From Deinococcus depolymerans (lineage in GTDB: Bacteria; Deinococcota; Deinococci; Deinococcales; Deinococcaceae), in assembly GCF_039522025.1 (NCBI RefSeq), contig NZ_BAAADB010000030.1, forward strand, positions 124,001-188,000: a stretch of 64,000 nt of DNA. Direction: 5' to 3'. The translations under genes and the position numbers were made by a program. Under the pieces are notes generated by a model. It was not told the DNA's origin. It saw only the letters and a program-made list of their open reading frames with translations, and made no database searches. How positions within the stretch are numbered: the first letter of the stretch is position 1; every line of letters begins with the position of its first letter. Positions 48,784 to 59,469 of this stretch are shown here, piece after piece.

Positions 48784-49914
48784 TCAAGTCGTCAAGCCGA
48801 GCGCCGTGCGTTCGTAGGCGCGGATGTACTGCGGCACGATCCGGCTGGGATGAAACCGCCCCACCGCCGCCGCCCGGCCCGCCGCGCCCATCTGCAGGTA
48901 CAGGTCCCGGTTGCGCAGGATCCGCAGCGCCGCGTCCGCCATGGTGTCCACGTCCCCCACGTCCGCCATGAACCCCGTCACGCCCTCCTCGACGACCTCG
49001 GGAATGCCCCCCGCGTTCGACGAAACCACCGGCACCTCGCAGCTCATGGCTTCCAGCGCGGCCAGGCCGAAACTCTCCTGCCGGCTGGGCAGCAGGAACA
49101 GGTCGCTGATGCCCAGGACCGTCTCCACGTCCGGGAACGATCCCAGGAAGTGCGTGCGGCCGATCACGCCGAGCTGCTGCGCCAGTTCCACGGCGCGCGG
49201 CCGCTCCGGACCGTCCCCGATCATCAGCAGCCGCGCCGGGATCTCACTGGCCACCCGCGCGAACACCTGCACCACATCCTCCGGGCGTTTCACCGGCCGG
49301 AAGTTACTCACGTGCACCAGCAGCGCCTCGTCCGGATGCGCGAACCGCGCCCGCACCGCCGGATCCGTCACCCGCACGAAGCGGTCACTGTCCACGAAAT
49401 TGTGAATCACCTCGATCTCGCGCTCCACGCCGAACACCTCCCGCGTGTGCTGCGCCAGATACCGGGACACGGCCGTCACGTGGTCACTCTTCTCGATGGC
49501 GTGCCGGGTCGTGTGCCGGAAGGCGGGTTCCAGCCCCACCAGCGTGACGTCCGTGCCGTGCAACGTGGTCATCACCCGCGTCCGGCCCGTGATGGCCCGC
49601 GCGTGAATGGCCGCCGTGGCGTGCGGAATGGCGTAGTGCGCGTGCGACAGTTCCACTCCCTGCTCCAGGATCACCTCGGTCAGGGTGTTCGCGGCCGCCA
49701 GCTCCGGGTACGGCTGATCGAACAGCGCGTACGCGTAGGCGCTCACCTGATGAAAGTACGGGCCGCGCATGCCGCCGTGCCCACCCAGCCGGAACGGCTG
49801 CGCCGAGCCCACGAAATGCACCTCGTGCCCCGCGCGGGCCACCTGCAGGCCCAGTTCGGTCGCCACCACACCCGACCCGCCCGCGCTGGCGTGACACAGC
49901 ACCGCGACCTTCAT
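48784..49914 (-). CDS. bshA: N-acetyl-alpha-D-glucosaminyl L-malate synthase
   Basis: First enzyme of bacillithiol biosynthesis; joins GlcNAc and malate. The 376-aa GT4 glycosyltransferase begins [20 protein letters not shown] and contains EXE-type nucleotide-site sequence in [20 protein letters not shown] and motifs [40 protein letters not shown] 49914 overlaps the stop of a mini-ORF (ATGA) that starts right after a TATACT box; GGGAGG within the mini-ORF can serve as its ribosome-binding site. Confidence 0.93.
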   Translation of the reverse strand: MKVAVLCHASAGGSGVVATELGLQVARAGHEVHFVGSAQPFRLGGHGGMRGPYFHQVSAYAYALFDQPYPELAAANTLTEVILEQGVELSHAHYAIPHATAAIHARAITGRTRVMTTLHGTDVTLVGLEPAFRHTTRHAIEKSDHVTAVSRYLAQHTREVFGVEREIEVIHNFVDSDRFVRVTDPAVRARFAHPDEALLVHVSNFRPVKRPEDVVQVFARVASEIPARLLMIGDGPERPRAVELAQQLGVIGRTHFLGSFPDVETVLGISDLFLLPSRQESFGLAALEAMSCEVPVVSSNAGGIPEVVEEGVTGFMADVGDVDTMADAALRILRNRDLYLQMGAAGRAAAVGRFHPSRIVPQYIRAYERTALGLTT

Positions 49915-49955
49915 GCCCGCCTCCCGCGAATTCCACTGCTGTCATCCTGGTTCAT
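49911..49955 (-). CDS. leader mini-ORF of bshA
   Basis: A 14-codon ORF ([14 protein letters not shown]) starting 8 bases after TATACT, so a leaderless translation start; its TGA overlaps the bshA ATG (ATGA). The RGRR codons contain the bshA GGGAGG site. Translational coupling inferred. Confidence 0.45.
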   Translation of the reverse strand: MNQDDSSGIRGRRA

Positions 49956-49963
49956 GACTGCGG

Positions 49964-49969
49964 AGTATA
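49964..49969 (-). promoter_or_regulatory. -10 box TATACT of bshA
   Basis: Minus-strand TATACT, 8 bases before the mini-ORF ATG at 49955. Confidence 0.6.
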
Positions 49970-50128
49970 GAGGCCCGGCGTCGGGGAAAAAGTCGCTCCC
50001 GGTGCCATTCGGCACCCTGCCCGGCAACCTTGCGTAACCCTGACAATTCCATGTATGAAGGGAGACTTCCCCCGTCAAGCCGAAAAAATCACAGAGACGC
50101 CTTCGCGAAACGCTTAGAACACGCTCAT

Positions 50129-50974
50129 ATGATTGCCGTTGTCACCGACTCAACCTGCGACCTGCACCCCGACAGTGCCCGGCAACTCGGCATTCACGTC
50201 GTTCCGCTCCAGGTACAGCTGCGTGAACGCACCCTGCTCGACTGGCAGGAAATCGACCCGGACGCCGTCTACGACCACATGCGTGCCGGCGGCAGCGTCA
50301 CCACCAGCCCCATCTCTGCCGAGACGTTCGCCGCCCGCTACCGCGAACTGCTGGCCACCCACGACCAGATCCTGAGCGTGCACCTGTCCGGTAAGCTCTC
50401 CGAGACCTTCCGCAACGCCCAGCGCGCCGCCGAGAGCACGGGCGAGGGCCGCCGCATTCTCGTCGTGGACAGCGAACTCGCCAGCGGCCCGCTGGCCGAG
50501 GCGGTCATGGCCGCCCGCGACGCCGTCTGGGCTGGCGCGGACCTCCAGGCGGCCGCGCAGGCTCTCCACGCGGCCCGCGCCCGGATGCACTCGGAACTCA
50601 GCGTCGCGTCACTCGACTACCTGCGCCGCAGCGGCCGCATCAGCCGCGCCCAGGCCTTCCTGGGCAGCGTTCTGAGCGTGCGCCCCGTCCTGAACTTCGA
50701 GAACGGAGAACTCAAGGCCGTGCGGCGCGTCCGGGTCGATCAGGCCGCCAGCGACATGCTCGCCAACCTCCGCACCCGTTTCGGCACGATGCCCCTGAGC
50801 GTCACGATCATGCACGCCGGCCGCGACGCCGCCCGCATCAACGCCCTGCGCGAGGCCATGAACGCCAGCGGCCTGAACGTCCAGAAAGGCCGCGTGCAAC
50901 TCATGGGACCCGTCATCGGCGCGCACGTCGGACCGGGCACCTACGGATTCACGGCCATACCCCTGGAGAACTGA
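50129..50974 (+). CDS. degV: DegV-family fatty-acid-binding protein
   Basis: DegV/FakB proteins bind fatty acids for phosphorylation by FakA. The 281-aa protein starts [12 protein letters not shown], and has [39 protein letters not shown] and [13 protein letters not shown], the family signature. The frame is open back to 50030 with an A-rich, less biased sequence, so ATG 50129 (8 bases after TAGAAC, weak -10) is preferred. Stop TGA is the first triplet of the repeat at 50972, which also ends ileS. Confidence 0.9.
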   Translation: MIAVVTDSTCDLHPDSARQLGIHVVPLQVQLRERTLLDWQEIDPDAVYDHMRAGGSVTTSPISAETFAARYRELLATHDQILSVHLSGKLSETFRNAQRAAESTGEGRRILVVDSELASGPLAEAVMAARDAVWAGADLQAAAQALHAARARMHSELSVASLDYLRRSGRISRAQAFLGSVLSVRPVLNFENGELKAVRRVRVDQAASDMLANLRTRFGTMPLSVTIMHAGRDAARINALREAMNASGLNVQKGRVQLMGPVIGAHVGPGTYGFTAIPLEN

Positions 50975-51133
50975 CCCGGACGGCCGCCTGTACCGTTGAC
51001 AGATCGGACCTTCACCGGGTTGCCAACGCCACGCCCGGAACCCGCTTTGCTCTTCCCACTGCGCAGCGGCGCTCCGGGTCGCATCCGCTCCGGTTGGAAG
51101 GTTCTGCAGACCTTCCAACCCGAGTCCGGATCA
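50972..51133 (-). repeat. SNR-like repeat supplying both stop codons of degV and ileS
   Basis: TGACCCGGACGGCCGCCTG at the left (TGA = degV stop), ACAGATCGGACCTTCACCGG core, hairpin CGGTTGGAAGGTTCTGC...ACCTTCCAACCCGAG, and GTCCGGATCA at the right (TCA = ileS stop). It is the only sequence between the two converging genes. Confidence 0.88.
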
Positions 51134-54100
51134 GTTGTGACTGGTGGTCGCCAGGCGTTCCAGGTACGCCTTCCCGCCTTCCACGTCCGCCTCGAAGCCG
51201 CCGGCCGCGCCGAAGACCAGCGTCTCGGCGAGCGTCTCGCTCATCAGGTATTCCTGCCACGCCTCGGCGGCCTCGCGGGCGTCGCCCTGCAGGTCGAGGT
51301 GGAGGGCGATGCGGTCCTGCACCTCGAAGCCGGCCTTCTTGCGGGCGTCCTGCACGCCGCGCACGAGGTCGCGGGCGAGACCCTCGAGTTCCAGTTCGCG
51401 GGTGAGGGTGGTGTCGAACGCGACGAGGTACCCGGCTTCCTCCTGCGCGGCGAAGCCTTCGGGGGACTGGGCGTCCACGAGGACCTCGTCCGGCCCGAGT
51501 TCGAAGCGTTCACCGGTCGGTGCCACGACCTCGAACTGCTTGCCGTCGCGCACCGCGCGGGCGACCTCGCTGGCGTCGGCGGCGGCCAGCGCGGCGCGCA
51601 CCTGCGGGACGGCCTTCCCGAACTTCTTGCCCAGCACCGGGAGGTTGGGGCGCAGCACGTAGCTGACGAGTTCCGCGTACTGGTCGATCAGTTCGACCTC
51701 CTTGACGTTCAGTTCCTCCTTGAGCTGCTCGGCGAAGCGGCCCAGCGCCTGGGTCTGGTCGGCGGTGCGGGCGCGGACCATGACCTTCGGGAGCGGCTGA
51801 CGCTGACGCATGCCGGTCTGTCCGCGGACGGCGCGGCCCAGGCTGACGACGCGCAGCACGGCGTCCATCTCGCCCACCAGGGTCGGCGCGGCCAGCGCCT
51901 CGTCCACCTTCGGCCAGGGGGTGAGGTGCACGCTGTCGGGCGCGTCCGGGACCAGCGAGCGCACGAGGTTCCCGTACAGCGTCTCGGCGAGGAACGGCGT
52001 GAACGGCGCGGTGAGCTGCGTGACGGTCACGAGCGCGTAGTGCAGCGTGGCGTACGCGTCATTGTCCGCGCCGTCGTCCCCGGCCCAGAAGCGGCGGCGG
52101 TTGCGGCGCACGTACCAGTTGCTCAGGTCCTCGGTCACGAAGTCCTGCAGGGCGCGGCTGGCCCCGGTCGGGTCGTAGTTCTCCAGGGCGGTCGTGACCG
52201 TGGCGATCAGGGCCTGCACCTTGGCGAGCAGCCAGCGGTCCACCTCGGGGCGCTCCCCCGCGGGCGCGGCGGCCTTCAGGTCCGGCTGGTCGAGGTTCGC
52301 GTACAGCACGAAGAACGAGTAGGTGTTCCACAGCGTCAGGAAGTAGCTGCGGAACGCCTCGCCGACGAGGTTCATGCCGAAGCGGCGGCTCAGTTCGGGC
52401 GGCGCGCTGACGTACATGTACCAGCGGGCGGCGTCCGCGCCGTACTGCTCGAACACGTCCCAGGGGTTCACGACGTTCCCCTTGCTCTTGCTCATCTTCG
52501 CGCCCTTCTCGTCCAGGATGTGCCCGGAGCAGATGACGCTCTTGTACGCCACGGAGTCGAACACCATCGTGCCGATCTGGTGCAGGCTGTTGAACCAGCC
52601 GCGCGTCTGGTCGATGGCCTCCGCGATGAAGTCGGCCGGGAAGCCCCCGTTCTCGAACTTCTCCCTGTTCTCGAAGGGATAGTGGTGCTGCGCGAACGGC
52701 ATGGAACCGCTGTCGTACCAGACGTCCATCACGTACGGCACGCGCCGGAAGGTCTTCCCGCCGTCCTCGAAGGTGATGTCGTCCACAAAGGGCCGGTGCG
52801 GGTCGAAGTCCGGGCCCGTCAGTTCGGGGCGGCCGCTCAGTTCGGCCAGTTCGGCGTAGCTGCCGATCACGCGGTACTCGCCGTCCTCGGCCTCCCACAC
52901 GGGCAGCGGCGTGCCCCAGTAGCGGCTGCGGGACAGGTTCCAGTCGATCAGGTTCTCCAGCCACCCGCCGTAGCGGCCGTTCTTGATGTGCGGCGGGTGC
53001 CAGTCGATCGTCTGGTTCAGTTCGATCAGGCGCTCCTTGAGGCGGGTGTTGTTCAGGTACCAGCTCTCGGTGGCGTAGTACATCAGCGGGGTGCCGCAGC
53101 GCCAGCAGTGCGGGTAGGCGTGCAGGAAGTTCTTTTCCTTCCACATCAGGCCGCGTGCGCGCAGGTCACGGACGATCTCGGTGTTCGCGTCGCGGAAGAA
53201 CACGCCCTGCCACGGCCCGAAGCGGTGCTTGCCCTCGCCGTCCACGCCCACGATCACCGGGAAGCCGTAGTTGCGGGCCAGACGCATGTCGTCCTCACCG
53301 AACGCGGGCGCGGTGTGCACGATGCCGGTGCCGTCACTGTCGGACACGTAGGTGTCCAGACCTGACATCCACACGGGCTTGCCCTCACCCTCGGCCTCGT
53401 AGGCTTCCGTGAAGAGGGGCTGGTACGCCACGCGTTCCAGTTCGCTGCCCTTGAAGGTCCTGACGACCTCGGCGTCCTCGCCCAGCACCTCGGTCTTCAG
53501 GCTGGCGGCCAGGATCAGCACGTTGCCGTCCCTGTCGCGCGCGGCCACGTACTCGAAGTCCGGGTGGATGGCGACGCCCACGTTGTACGGCAGCGTCCAG
53601 GGCGTGGTCGTCCACACCAGGAACGCCGCGCCGTCCTCCAGGCCCAGGCTGGCCGGGTCGGTCAGGCGGAACGGCACATACACGCTGGGATCCTGGATGT
53701 CCTTGTAGCCCTCGCTGACCTCGGCGTTGCTCAGGGTCGTGCCGTCCTTCGGGCAGTACGGCGCGACGCGGAAGCCCTTGTACAGCAGGCCCTTCTCACT
53801 GAGGTTCTTGACGCTCCACCAGATGCTCTCGATGTAGTCCTTGTGCAGCGTCATGTACGCGTCGTCCAGGTCCACCCAGTAGCCCATGCGCTCGGTGAAT
53901 TTGCGCCACTCGGCCTCGTACTCGAACACGCTGGCGCGGCACTCGGCGTTGAACTTGTCGATGCCGTACGCCTCGACCTCACGTTTACTGTTCAGGCCGA
54001 GTTTCTTCTCGACGCCCAGCTCGACCGGCAGGCCGTGCGTGTCCCAGCCGGCCTTGCGCGGCACGTGGAAGCCCTGCATGGTCCGGAAGCGCGGGAAGAG

Positions 54101-54316
54101 GTCCTTGAACGAGCGGGCCTGGACGTGGTGCACGCCGGGCTGCCCGTTCGCGGTGGGCGGGCCCTCGAAGAACGTGAACACGGGGCCGCCCCGCGTCTGC
54201 TCCAGCGAGCGTTCGAACACGCGTTCGCGCTTCCAGAAGTCGAGGATGCCCTGCTCCAGCGCGGGGAAGTTCGGGTTGCCCTGCACGGGCGTGAAGAGGG
54301 TCTGCTTGTCGGTCAT
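51131..54316 (-). CDS. ileS: isoleucyl-tRNA synthetase
   Basis: Charges tRNA-Ile. The 1061-aa class I enzyme has the HIGH-like GPPTANGQPGVHHVQ near 50, editing (CP1) domain with WTTTPWTLPYNVG and GTGIVHTAPAFGEDD, KMSKSKGN near 590 and the C-terminal tRNA-binding region. The form with an undivided, long C-terminus is the eukaryote-like type seen in Deinococcus-Thermus (inferred). ATG 54316 has GGAG 6 bases upstream. It shares its leader with the cupin gene and is controlled by the T-box at 54930-55125. The stop lies in the repeat. Confidence 0.97.
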   Translation of the reverse strand: MTDKQTLFTPVQGNPNFPALEQGILDFWKRERVFERSLEQTRGGPVFTFFEGPPTANGQPGVHHVQARSFKDLFPRFRTMQGFHVPRKAGWDTHGLPVELGVEKKLGLNSKREVEAYGIDKFNAECRASVFEYEAEWRKFTERMGYWVDLDDAYMTLHKDYIESIWWSVKNLSEKGLLYKGFRVAPYCPKDGTTLSNAEVSEGYKDIQDPSVYVPFRLTDPASLGLEDGAAFLVWTTTPWTLPYNVGVAIHPDFEYVAARDRDGNVLILAASLKTEVLGEDAEVVRTFKGSELERVAYQPLFTEAYEAEGEGKPVWMSGLDTYVSDSDGTGIVHTAPAFGEDDMRLARNYGFPVIVGVDGEGKHRFGPWQGVFFRDANTEIVRDLRARGLMWKEKNFLHAYPHCWRCGTPLMYYATESWYLNNTRLKERLIELNQTIDWHPPHIKNGRYGGWLENLIDWNLSRSRYWGTPLPVWEAEDGEYRVIGSYAELAELSGRPELTGPDFDPHRPFVDDITFEDGGKTFRRVPYVMDVWYDSGSMPFAQHHYPFENREKFENGGFPADFIAEAIDQTRGWFNSLHQIGTMVFDSVAYKSVICSGHILDEKGAKMSKSKGNVVNPWDVFEQYGADAARWYMYVSAPPELSRRFGMNLVGEAFRSYFLTLWNTYSFFVLYANLDQPDLKAAAPAGERPEVDRWLLAKVQALIATVTTALENYDPTGASRALQDFVTEDLSNWYVRRNRRRFWAGDDGADNDAYATLHYALVTVTQLTAPFTPFLAETLYGNLVRSLVPDAPDSVHLTPWPKVDEALAAPTLVGEMDAVLRVVSLGRAVRGQTGMRQRQPLPKVMVRARTADQTQALGRFAEQLKEELNVKEVELIDQYAELVSYVLRPNLPVLGKKFGKAVPQVRAALAAADASEVARAVRDGKQFEVVAPTGERFELGPDEVLVDAQSPEGFAAQEEAGYLVAFDTTLTRELELEGLARDLVRGVQDARKKAGFEVQDRIALHLDLQGDAREAAEAWQEYLMSETLAETLVFGAAGGFEADVEGGKAYLERLATTSHN

Positions 54317-54479
54317 GGGATCTCCAGTTGGGATGGGGTGGGGGCTGTGGGTCGGGCGTGGGAGGCGGGGGTCACCCGCATCCGAATCGGCCGTCCGGGC
54401 CGGGCGGGGCAGGGGAGCAGAGGGCGGAACAGTCGGGTGCGGGGCATGGTCACGTCCGGGGTGCGGGTCGGGATGGGGG

Positions 54480-54824
54480 CTAGTCGACGATGAACAGCGT
54501 GGCCCCCACGGCGGTACTCGACCGGTGCGCTTCGGCGTGGTCGGCCACCTGGTACGACTCGCCGGGCCGCAGGGTGAAGGTGCGCCCGTCGACCAGTTCG
54601 GTGTCCAGCTGCCCGGCCAGCACGAGCAGGACGTGGCCCTTCTCGCACCAGTGGTCGGCCAGATACCCGGGGGAGTATTCGACCATCCGCACGCGCACGG
54701 GTCCACCCGGCCCGGTGCCGAACTGCTGCGTGCGCCACACGGCCACGCCGCGCTCGCCGGGGTGTTCGGTGGCGGGCACGTCGGCCCAGGTGGTCACCCC
54801 GAAGGGAATGTCGCTCAGGTGCAT
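54480..54824 (-). CDS. DHCW-motif cupin protein
   Basis: A 114-aa single-domain cupin: VRMVEYSPGYLADHWCEKGHVLLVLAGQL has a DHWCEKGH metal-binding-like motif 1, and TFTLRPGESYQVADHAEAHRSST is motif 2. This matches the small 'DHCW motif cupin' family of unknown function. GGAGG 9 bases before ATG 54824. It lies between the T-box and ileS and so is under isoleucine-tRNA control with it. Confidence 0.85.
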   Translation of the reverse strand: MHLSDIPFGVTTWADVPATEHPGERGVAVWRTQQFGTGPGGPVRVRMVEYSPGYLADHWCEKGHVLLVLAGQLDTELVDGRTFTLRPGESYQVADHAEAHRSSTAVGATLFIVD

Positions 54825-54929
54825 GGTTCGGGCCTCCGGGAGACAGGAAACGGCGGAATGGAAGAAGGGGGCGGCGGGTCTCAGCGGTCACGCCCCCGTG
54901 CGGGGGACGGTGCTGGGACGCGCCGCCCC

Positions 54930-55125
54930 CCTGTGGGGAGCTGGTGCGTGGTACCACCCAACTTCACCGGACGCAGGGTCCGGCCTTCGTTGCGGCCCTC
55001 TGACGGGGGGCGTCCGGACGGGTCTAGTCGGCCTGTGGGCCTTTCTTCCGTCAGCGCGGGAGGTGATGTTCGGCCGGCGCGGCCCGCGTCAGGCTCTCAC
55101 CGTCCCTGACTCGCTCGTGCGTTCC
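54930..55125 (-). promoter_or_regulatory. T-box riboswitch, isoleucine specificity
   Basis: The RNA reads GAGCGAGTCAGGGACGGTGAGAGCCTGAC: GTCAGG (55105-55110) and CCTGAC (55088-55093) form a stem with the GGTGAGAG loop typical of T-boxes. GCGGG...CCCGC closes a loop that contains ATC (55065-55067), an isoleucine codon, as specifier. The antiterminator T-box sequence TGGGTGGTACCACG (54947-54960) matches AGGGTGGNACCGCG; its UGGU can pair with the ACCA 3' end of tRNA-Ile (A73). Downstream are the cupin and ileS genes. It fits the short stem-I form known from actinobacterial ileS. The expression platform is unclear: no hairpin with a T-run is visible before 54824. Confidence 0.85.
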
Positions 55126-55192
55126 GCTGCTGCCCGCGTACTGTCCTCTCGTTCGCTGCGTGGTTGTCTCACCCCAGTGTGGGGCTGCGCTC

Positions 55193-55221
55193 ATGGTAGA
55201 GCGGCAGGCTACGTCGGTCAA
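55193..55221 (-). promoter_or_regulatory. promoter of the cupin-ileS T-box transcript
   Basis: Minus-strand TTGACC, 17 bases, TACCAT: a -35/-10 pair upstream of the T-box. Start near 55186 gives a leader of about 360 bases to the cupin ATG. Confidence 0.65.
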
Positions 55222-55327
55222 CGTGGGCAGAGCGCGTGGACGCCGGCGGGGTATGCTGAGACCCGCTCCGTTCCATTCCGTCCTCTCAAAGCGATCTGCG
55301 CGTCACCTCCGTGAGCCTGCAGGTGTT

Positions 55328-55333
55328 TACAAT
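55328..55333 (+). promoter_or_regulatory. -10 box TACAAT of rho
   Basis: TACAAT in GTTTACAATGAC, about 14 bases of leader before the mini-ORF at 55354, whose GGGAG site lies in this leader. Confidence 0.55.
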
Positions 55334-55353
55334 GACTGCCAGGGAGAACCTTA

Positions 55354-55442
55354 ATGAAACTCTGTATCCATACCCTCATCACCCGGCCCGGCGGCACGCG
55401 ACCCTGCGTGGCGTTCCTGGCCGCCGGGCGTGAGGTCCGCGC

Positions 55443-55446
<4 letters not shown>
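55354..55446 (+). CDS. leader mini-ORF of rho
   Basis: A 30-codon ORF (begins MKLCIHTLITRPGG, ends AGREVRA) with GGGAG about 9 bases upstream; its TGA overlaps the rho start (GTGA). It may be a regulatory or coupling peptide. Codons are G/C-biased at third positions in its second half. Confidence 0.5.
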
Positions 55447-56720
<1,274 letters not shown>

Positions 56721-56751
56721 CGTTGTCTATTCTCGTTTCTGGAGTTCACAC

Positions 56752-58098
56752 TTGTCCTTTCCCTTTCCCCGCGGCCTGACCTTCCGGGCTGCCGTCACTG
56801 CCGCGCTGCTGCTGGCCGCTCAGGCCGGCGCGCAGCAGGCCACTCCCCTCGAACAGCTCACCGCGCCGCTGCAACCCAACCTGCAGGCCCCGGCGGACCT
56901 GGTGCTCGACCGCGTGCCGGGCCGCGTGCTGGAGGTCGTCACGGACGGCCGCACCTCGCCGGGTGACGTGGCCCGCCGTTACGGCGTCACGCCGGGCGCC
57001 GTGCGCGTCCTGGAACGACGGGACGGACTGCGGCTGCTGCAGCTGTCCCTGCCGGCCCGCGAGGCCGCCGCGCGGCCCCAGCGGCCCGCGTCGGTCCGCA
57101 CGTACGTCGTGCGTGCCGGTGACACCATGGGGCGCGTCGCGCGCCGGTTCGGGCTGACGCTGGTGGACCTGCTGAGCGTGAACCTGGACCGCACCAGCCT
57201 CGACGACCTGCCGGTGGGGTCCACCCTGAACGTGCCCACGGGCCAGCCGGGGCTGCTGGTGCGCATCAAGCCCGGTCAGTCGGCGCTGTCGCTGATCGCC
57301 GGGTACGGCGCGGACCTCGTGGAGACCGCCCGCGCCAATGACGTGCTGCCCACGCAGCTGCAGGTCGGTGACGAGCTGCTGCTGCCGGGCATCCGCGCCG
57401 AGAGCTTCGTGGAGGTCCTCGCGCAGCGGCGGGAGGCCGAGCGGCAGGCGCGTCTGGCGCAGCAGCGGCAGCTGAAGTACGAGCGGTTCCTGGCCTGGAA
57501 GAAACAGAAGGAACGGGAGCGGCTGGAGGCGAAGTACGAGGCGCAGGCCCGCTACGAGAAGTTCCTGGCCTGGAAGAACAGCCCGGAACGCCGCGCGCAG
57601 GTCGAGGCCTACGAGCGGCAGGCGCAGTTCGAGGCGGCGCAGGCGGCTGCCCGGGCGCGTCAGACGGCGTCCGCGCAGCGGACCTCCATCCGGGCGGCCA
57701 GCGCCTCGGATGGCGGGCGTTCCGGGCTGGCGTGGCCGATGCGCAGCTACCGCCTGACCAGCCGCTTCGCAGAGCGTGATATCGCGTTCCACCAGCAGGT
57801 GTTCCACGGTGGGATCGACCTGGCCGCCCCGTACGGCACGCCGATCTACTCGGCGTCGGCGGGAACGGTCACGCAGAGCGGGTACGGTGCGTTCGGCCTG
57901 AACGTCTGGACGACCGGTGGGAACTCCACCCTGATCTACGGGCACATGAGCCGCGCGGCGGTGTCGGTCGGTCAGCGGGTCGAGCAGGGCCAGCTGCTGG
58001 GGTACGTGGGCTGCACCGGCGTGTGTACCGGCCCGCACCTGCACTTCGAGGTCCGGATCGGCGGCGAGCCGGTCGATCCGCTGGGGCTGCTGCCGTGA
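56752..58098 (+). CDS. secreted M23 endopeptidase with LysM domains
   Basis: A 448-aa envelope peptidase: signal peptide (FRAAVTAALLLAAQAGAQQ), two LysM modules (TYVVRAGDTMGRVARRFGLT, about 120-165; VRIKPGQSALSLIAGYGADL, about 180-220), a charged helical coiled-coil (RREAERQARLAQQRQLKYER, about 225-310) and a C-terminal M23 domain with HGGIDLAAPYGTPIYSASAG (His and Asp zinc ligands) and GPHLHFEV (His-x-His). It should cut peptidoglycan cross-bridges. TTG at 56752 is the start: GGAG lies 8 bases before it and no other start fits. Overlaps the receiver gene (GTGA). Confidence 0.88.
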   Translation: MSFPFPRGLTFRAAVTAALLLAAQAGAQQATPLEQLTAPLQPNLQAPADLVLDRVPGRVLEVVTDGRTSPGDVARRYGVTPGAVRVLERRDGLRLLQLSLPAREAAARPQRPASVRTYVVRAGDTMGRVARRFGLTLVDLLSVNLDRTSLDDLPVGSTLNVPTGQPGLLVRIKPGQSALSLIAGYGADLVETARANDVLPTQLQVGDELLLPGIRAESFVEVLAQRREAERQARLAQQRQLKYERFLAWKKQKERERLEAKYEAQARYEKFLAWKNSPERRAQVEAYERQAQFEAAQAAARARQTASAQRTSIRAASASDGGRSGLAWPMRSYRLTSRFAERDIAFHQQVFHGGIDLAAPYGTPIYSASAGTVTQSGYGAFGLNVWTTGGNSTLIYGHMSRAAVSVGQRVEQGQLLGYVGCTGVCTGPHLHFEVRIGGEPVDPLGLLP

Positions 58099-58496
58099 CC
58101 TATCCCGGGGCGCGCCTGAACCTGCTGGTGGTGGACGACGAGGAGCAGATCCTTGAGCTGCTTGACCTGACGCTGAGCATGCAGGGGTTTCAGGTGTTCC
58201 CGGCCGCCAACGGGCCGGCTGCCCTCGCGCAGCTGGCCCGTCATCCGGTGGACGTGATCGTCATGGACGTCCTGATGGCCCCCTGGGACGGGTTTGACAC
58301 GGTGCGGCGCATGTACGATGTGCGCGGGGCGACCCTGCCGCCCGTGGTGTTCCTTTCCGGGCTGGCGCGTCCGGCGGTCATGCCGGAACTGGGCGACGGG
58401 GTGGTCAGCGAGTACGTCGTCAAGCCGTTCCGGCCGTCGCAGCTGGTCGAGGTGATCGAGCGGGTGCACCTGCGGGCGCAGGGCGGGAGCGGCTGA
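58095..58496 (+). CDS. stand-alone response-regulator receiver protein
   Basis: A 133-aa receiver domain: LVVDDEEQILELLDLTLSM (acidic pair), phospho-Asp in VIVMDVLMAPWDG, Thr/Ser in VFLSGLARP and Lys in EYVVKPFRPSQ. No output domain, so it may signal by protein contact. GTG overlaps the M23 stop, which links it to envelope hydrolysis. No adjacent kinase. Confidence 0.88.
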   Translation: MTYPGARLNLLVVDDEEQILELLDLTLSMQGFQVFPAANGPAALAQLARHPVDVIVMDVLMAPWDGFDTVRRMYDVRGATLPPVVFLSGLARPAVMPELGDGVVSEYVVKPFRPSQLVEVIERVHLRAQGGSG

Positions 58497-58509
58497 CCCG
58501 GCCTGCCGG

Positions 58510-58562
58510 TCTGACCCCATCAACTTCACGAATCTGACCCTTTAACTGGGGTCAGATTTCTT
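58510..58562 (+). terminator. hairpin after the receiver gene, in the pdxS promoter region
   Basis: AATCTGACCC (58531) pairs perfectly with GGGTCAGATT (ending 58558) around an 8-base loop, followed by TCTTCT; TCTGACCCC at 58510 can pair with the same right arm. Terminator, or an operator for pdxS whose -10 follows. Confidence 0.7.
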
Positions 58563-58563
58563 C

Positions 58564-58569
58564 TATGGT
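58564..58569 (+). promoter_or_regulatory. -10 box TATGGT of pdxST
   Basis: TATGGT, 6 bases before ATG 58576; leaderless. Confidence 0.55.
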
Positions 58570-58575
58570 GCGGCC

Positions 58576-59466
<891 letters not shown>

Positions 59467-59469
59467 GCC

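Noticed and set aside
50030..50128. N-terminal extension of DegV
   Set aside because: A-rich sequence without coding bias; family members begin at the MIAVVTDST motif.
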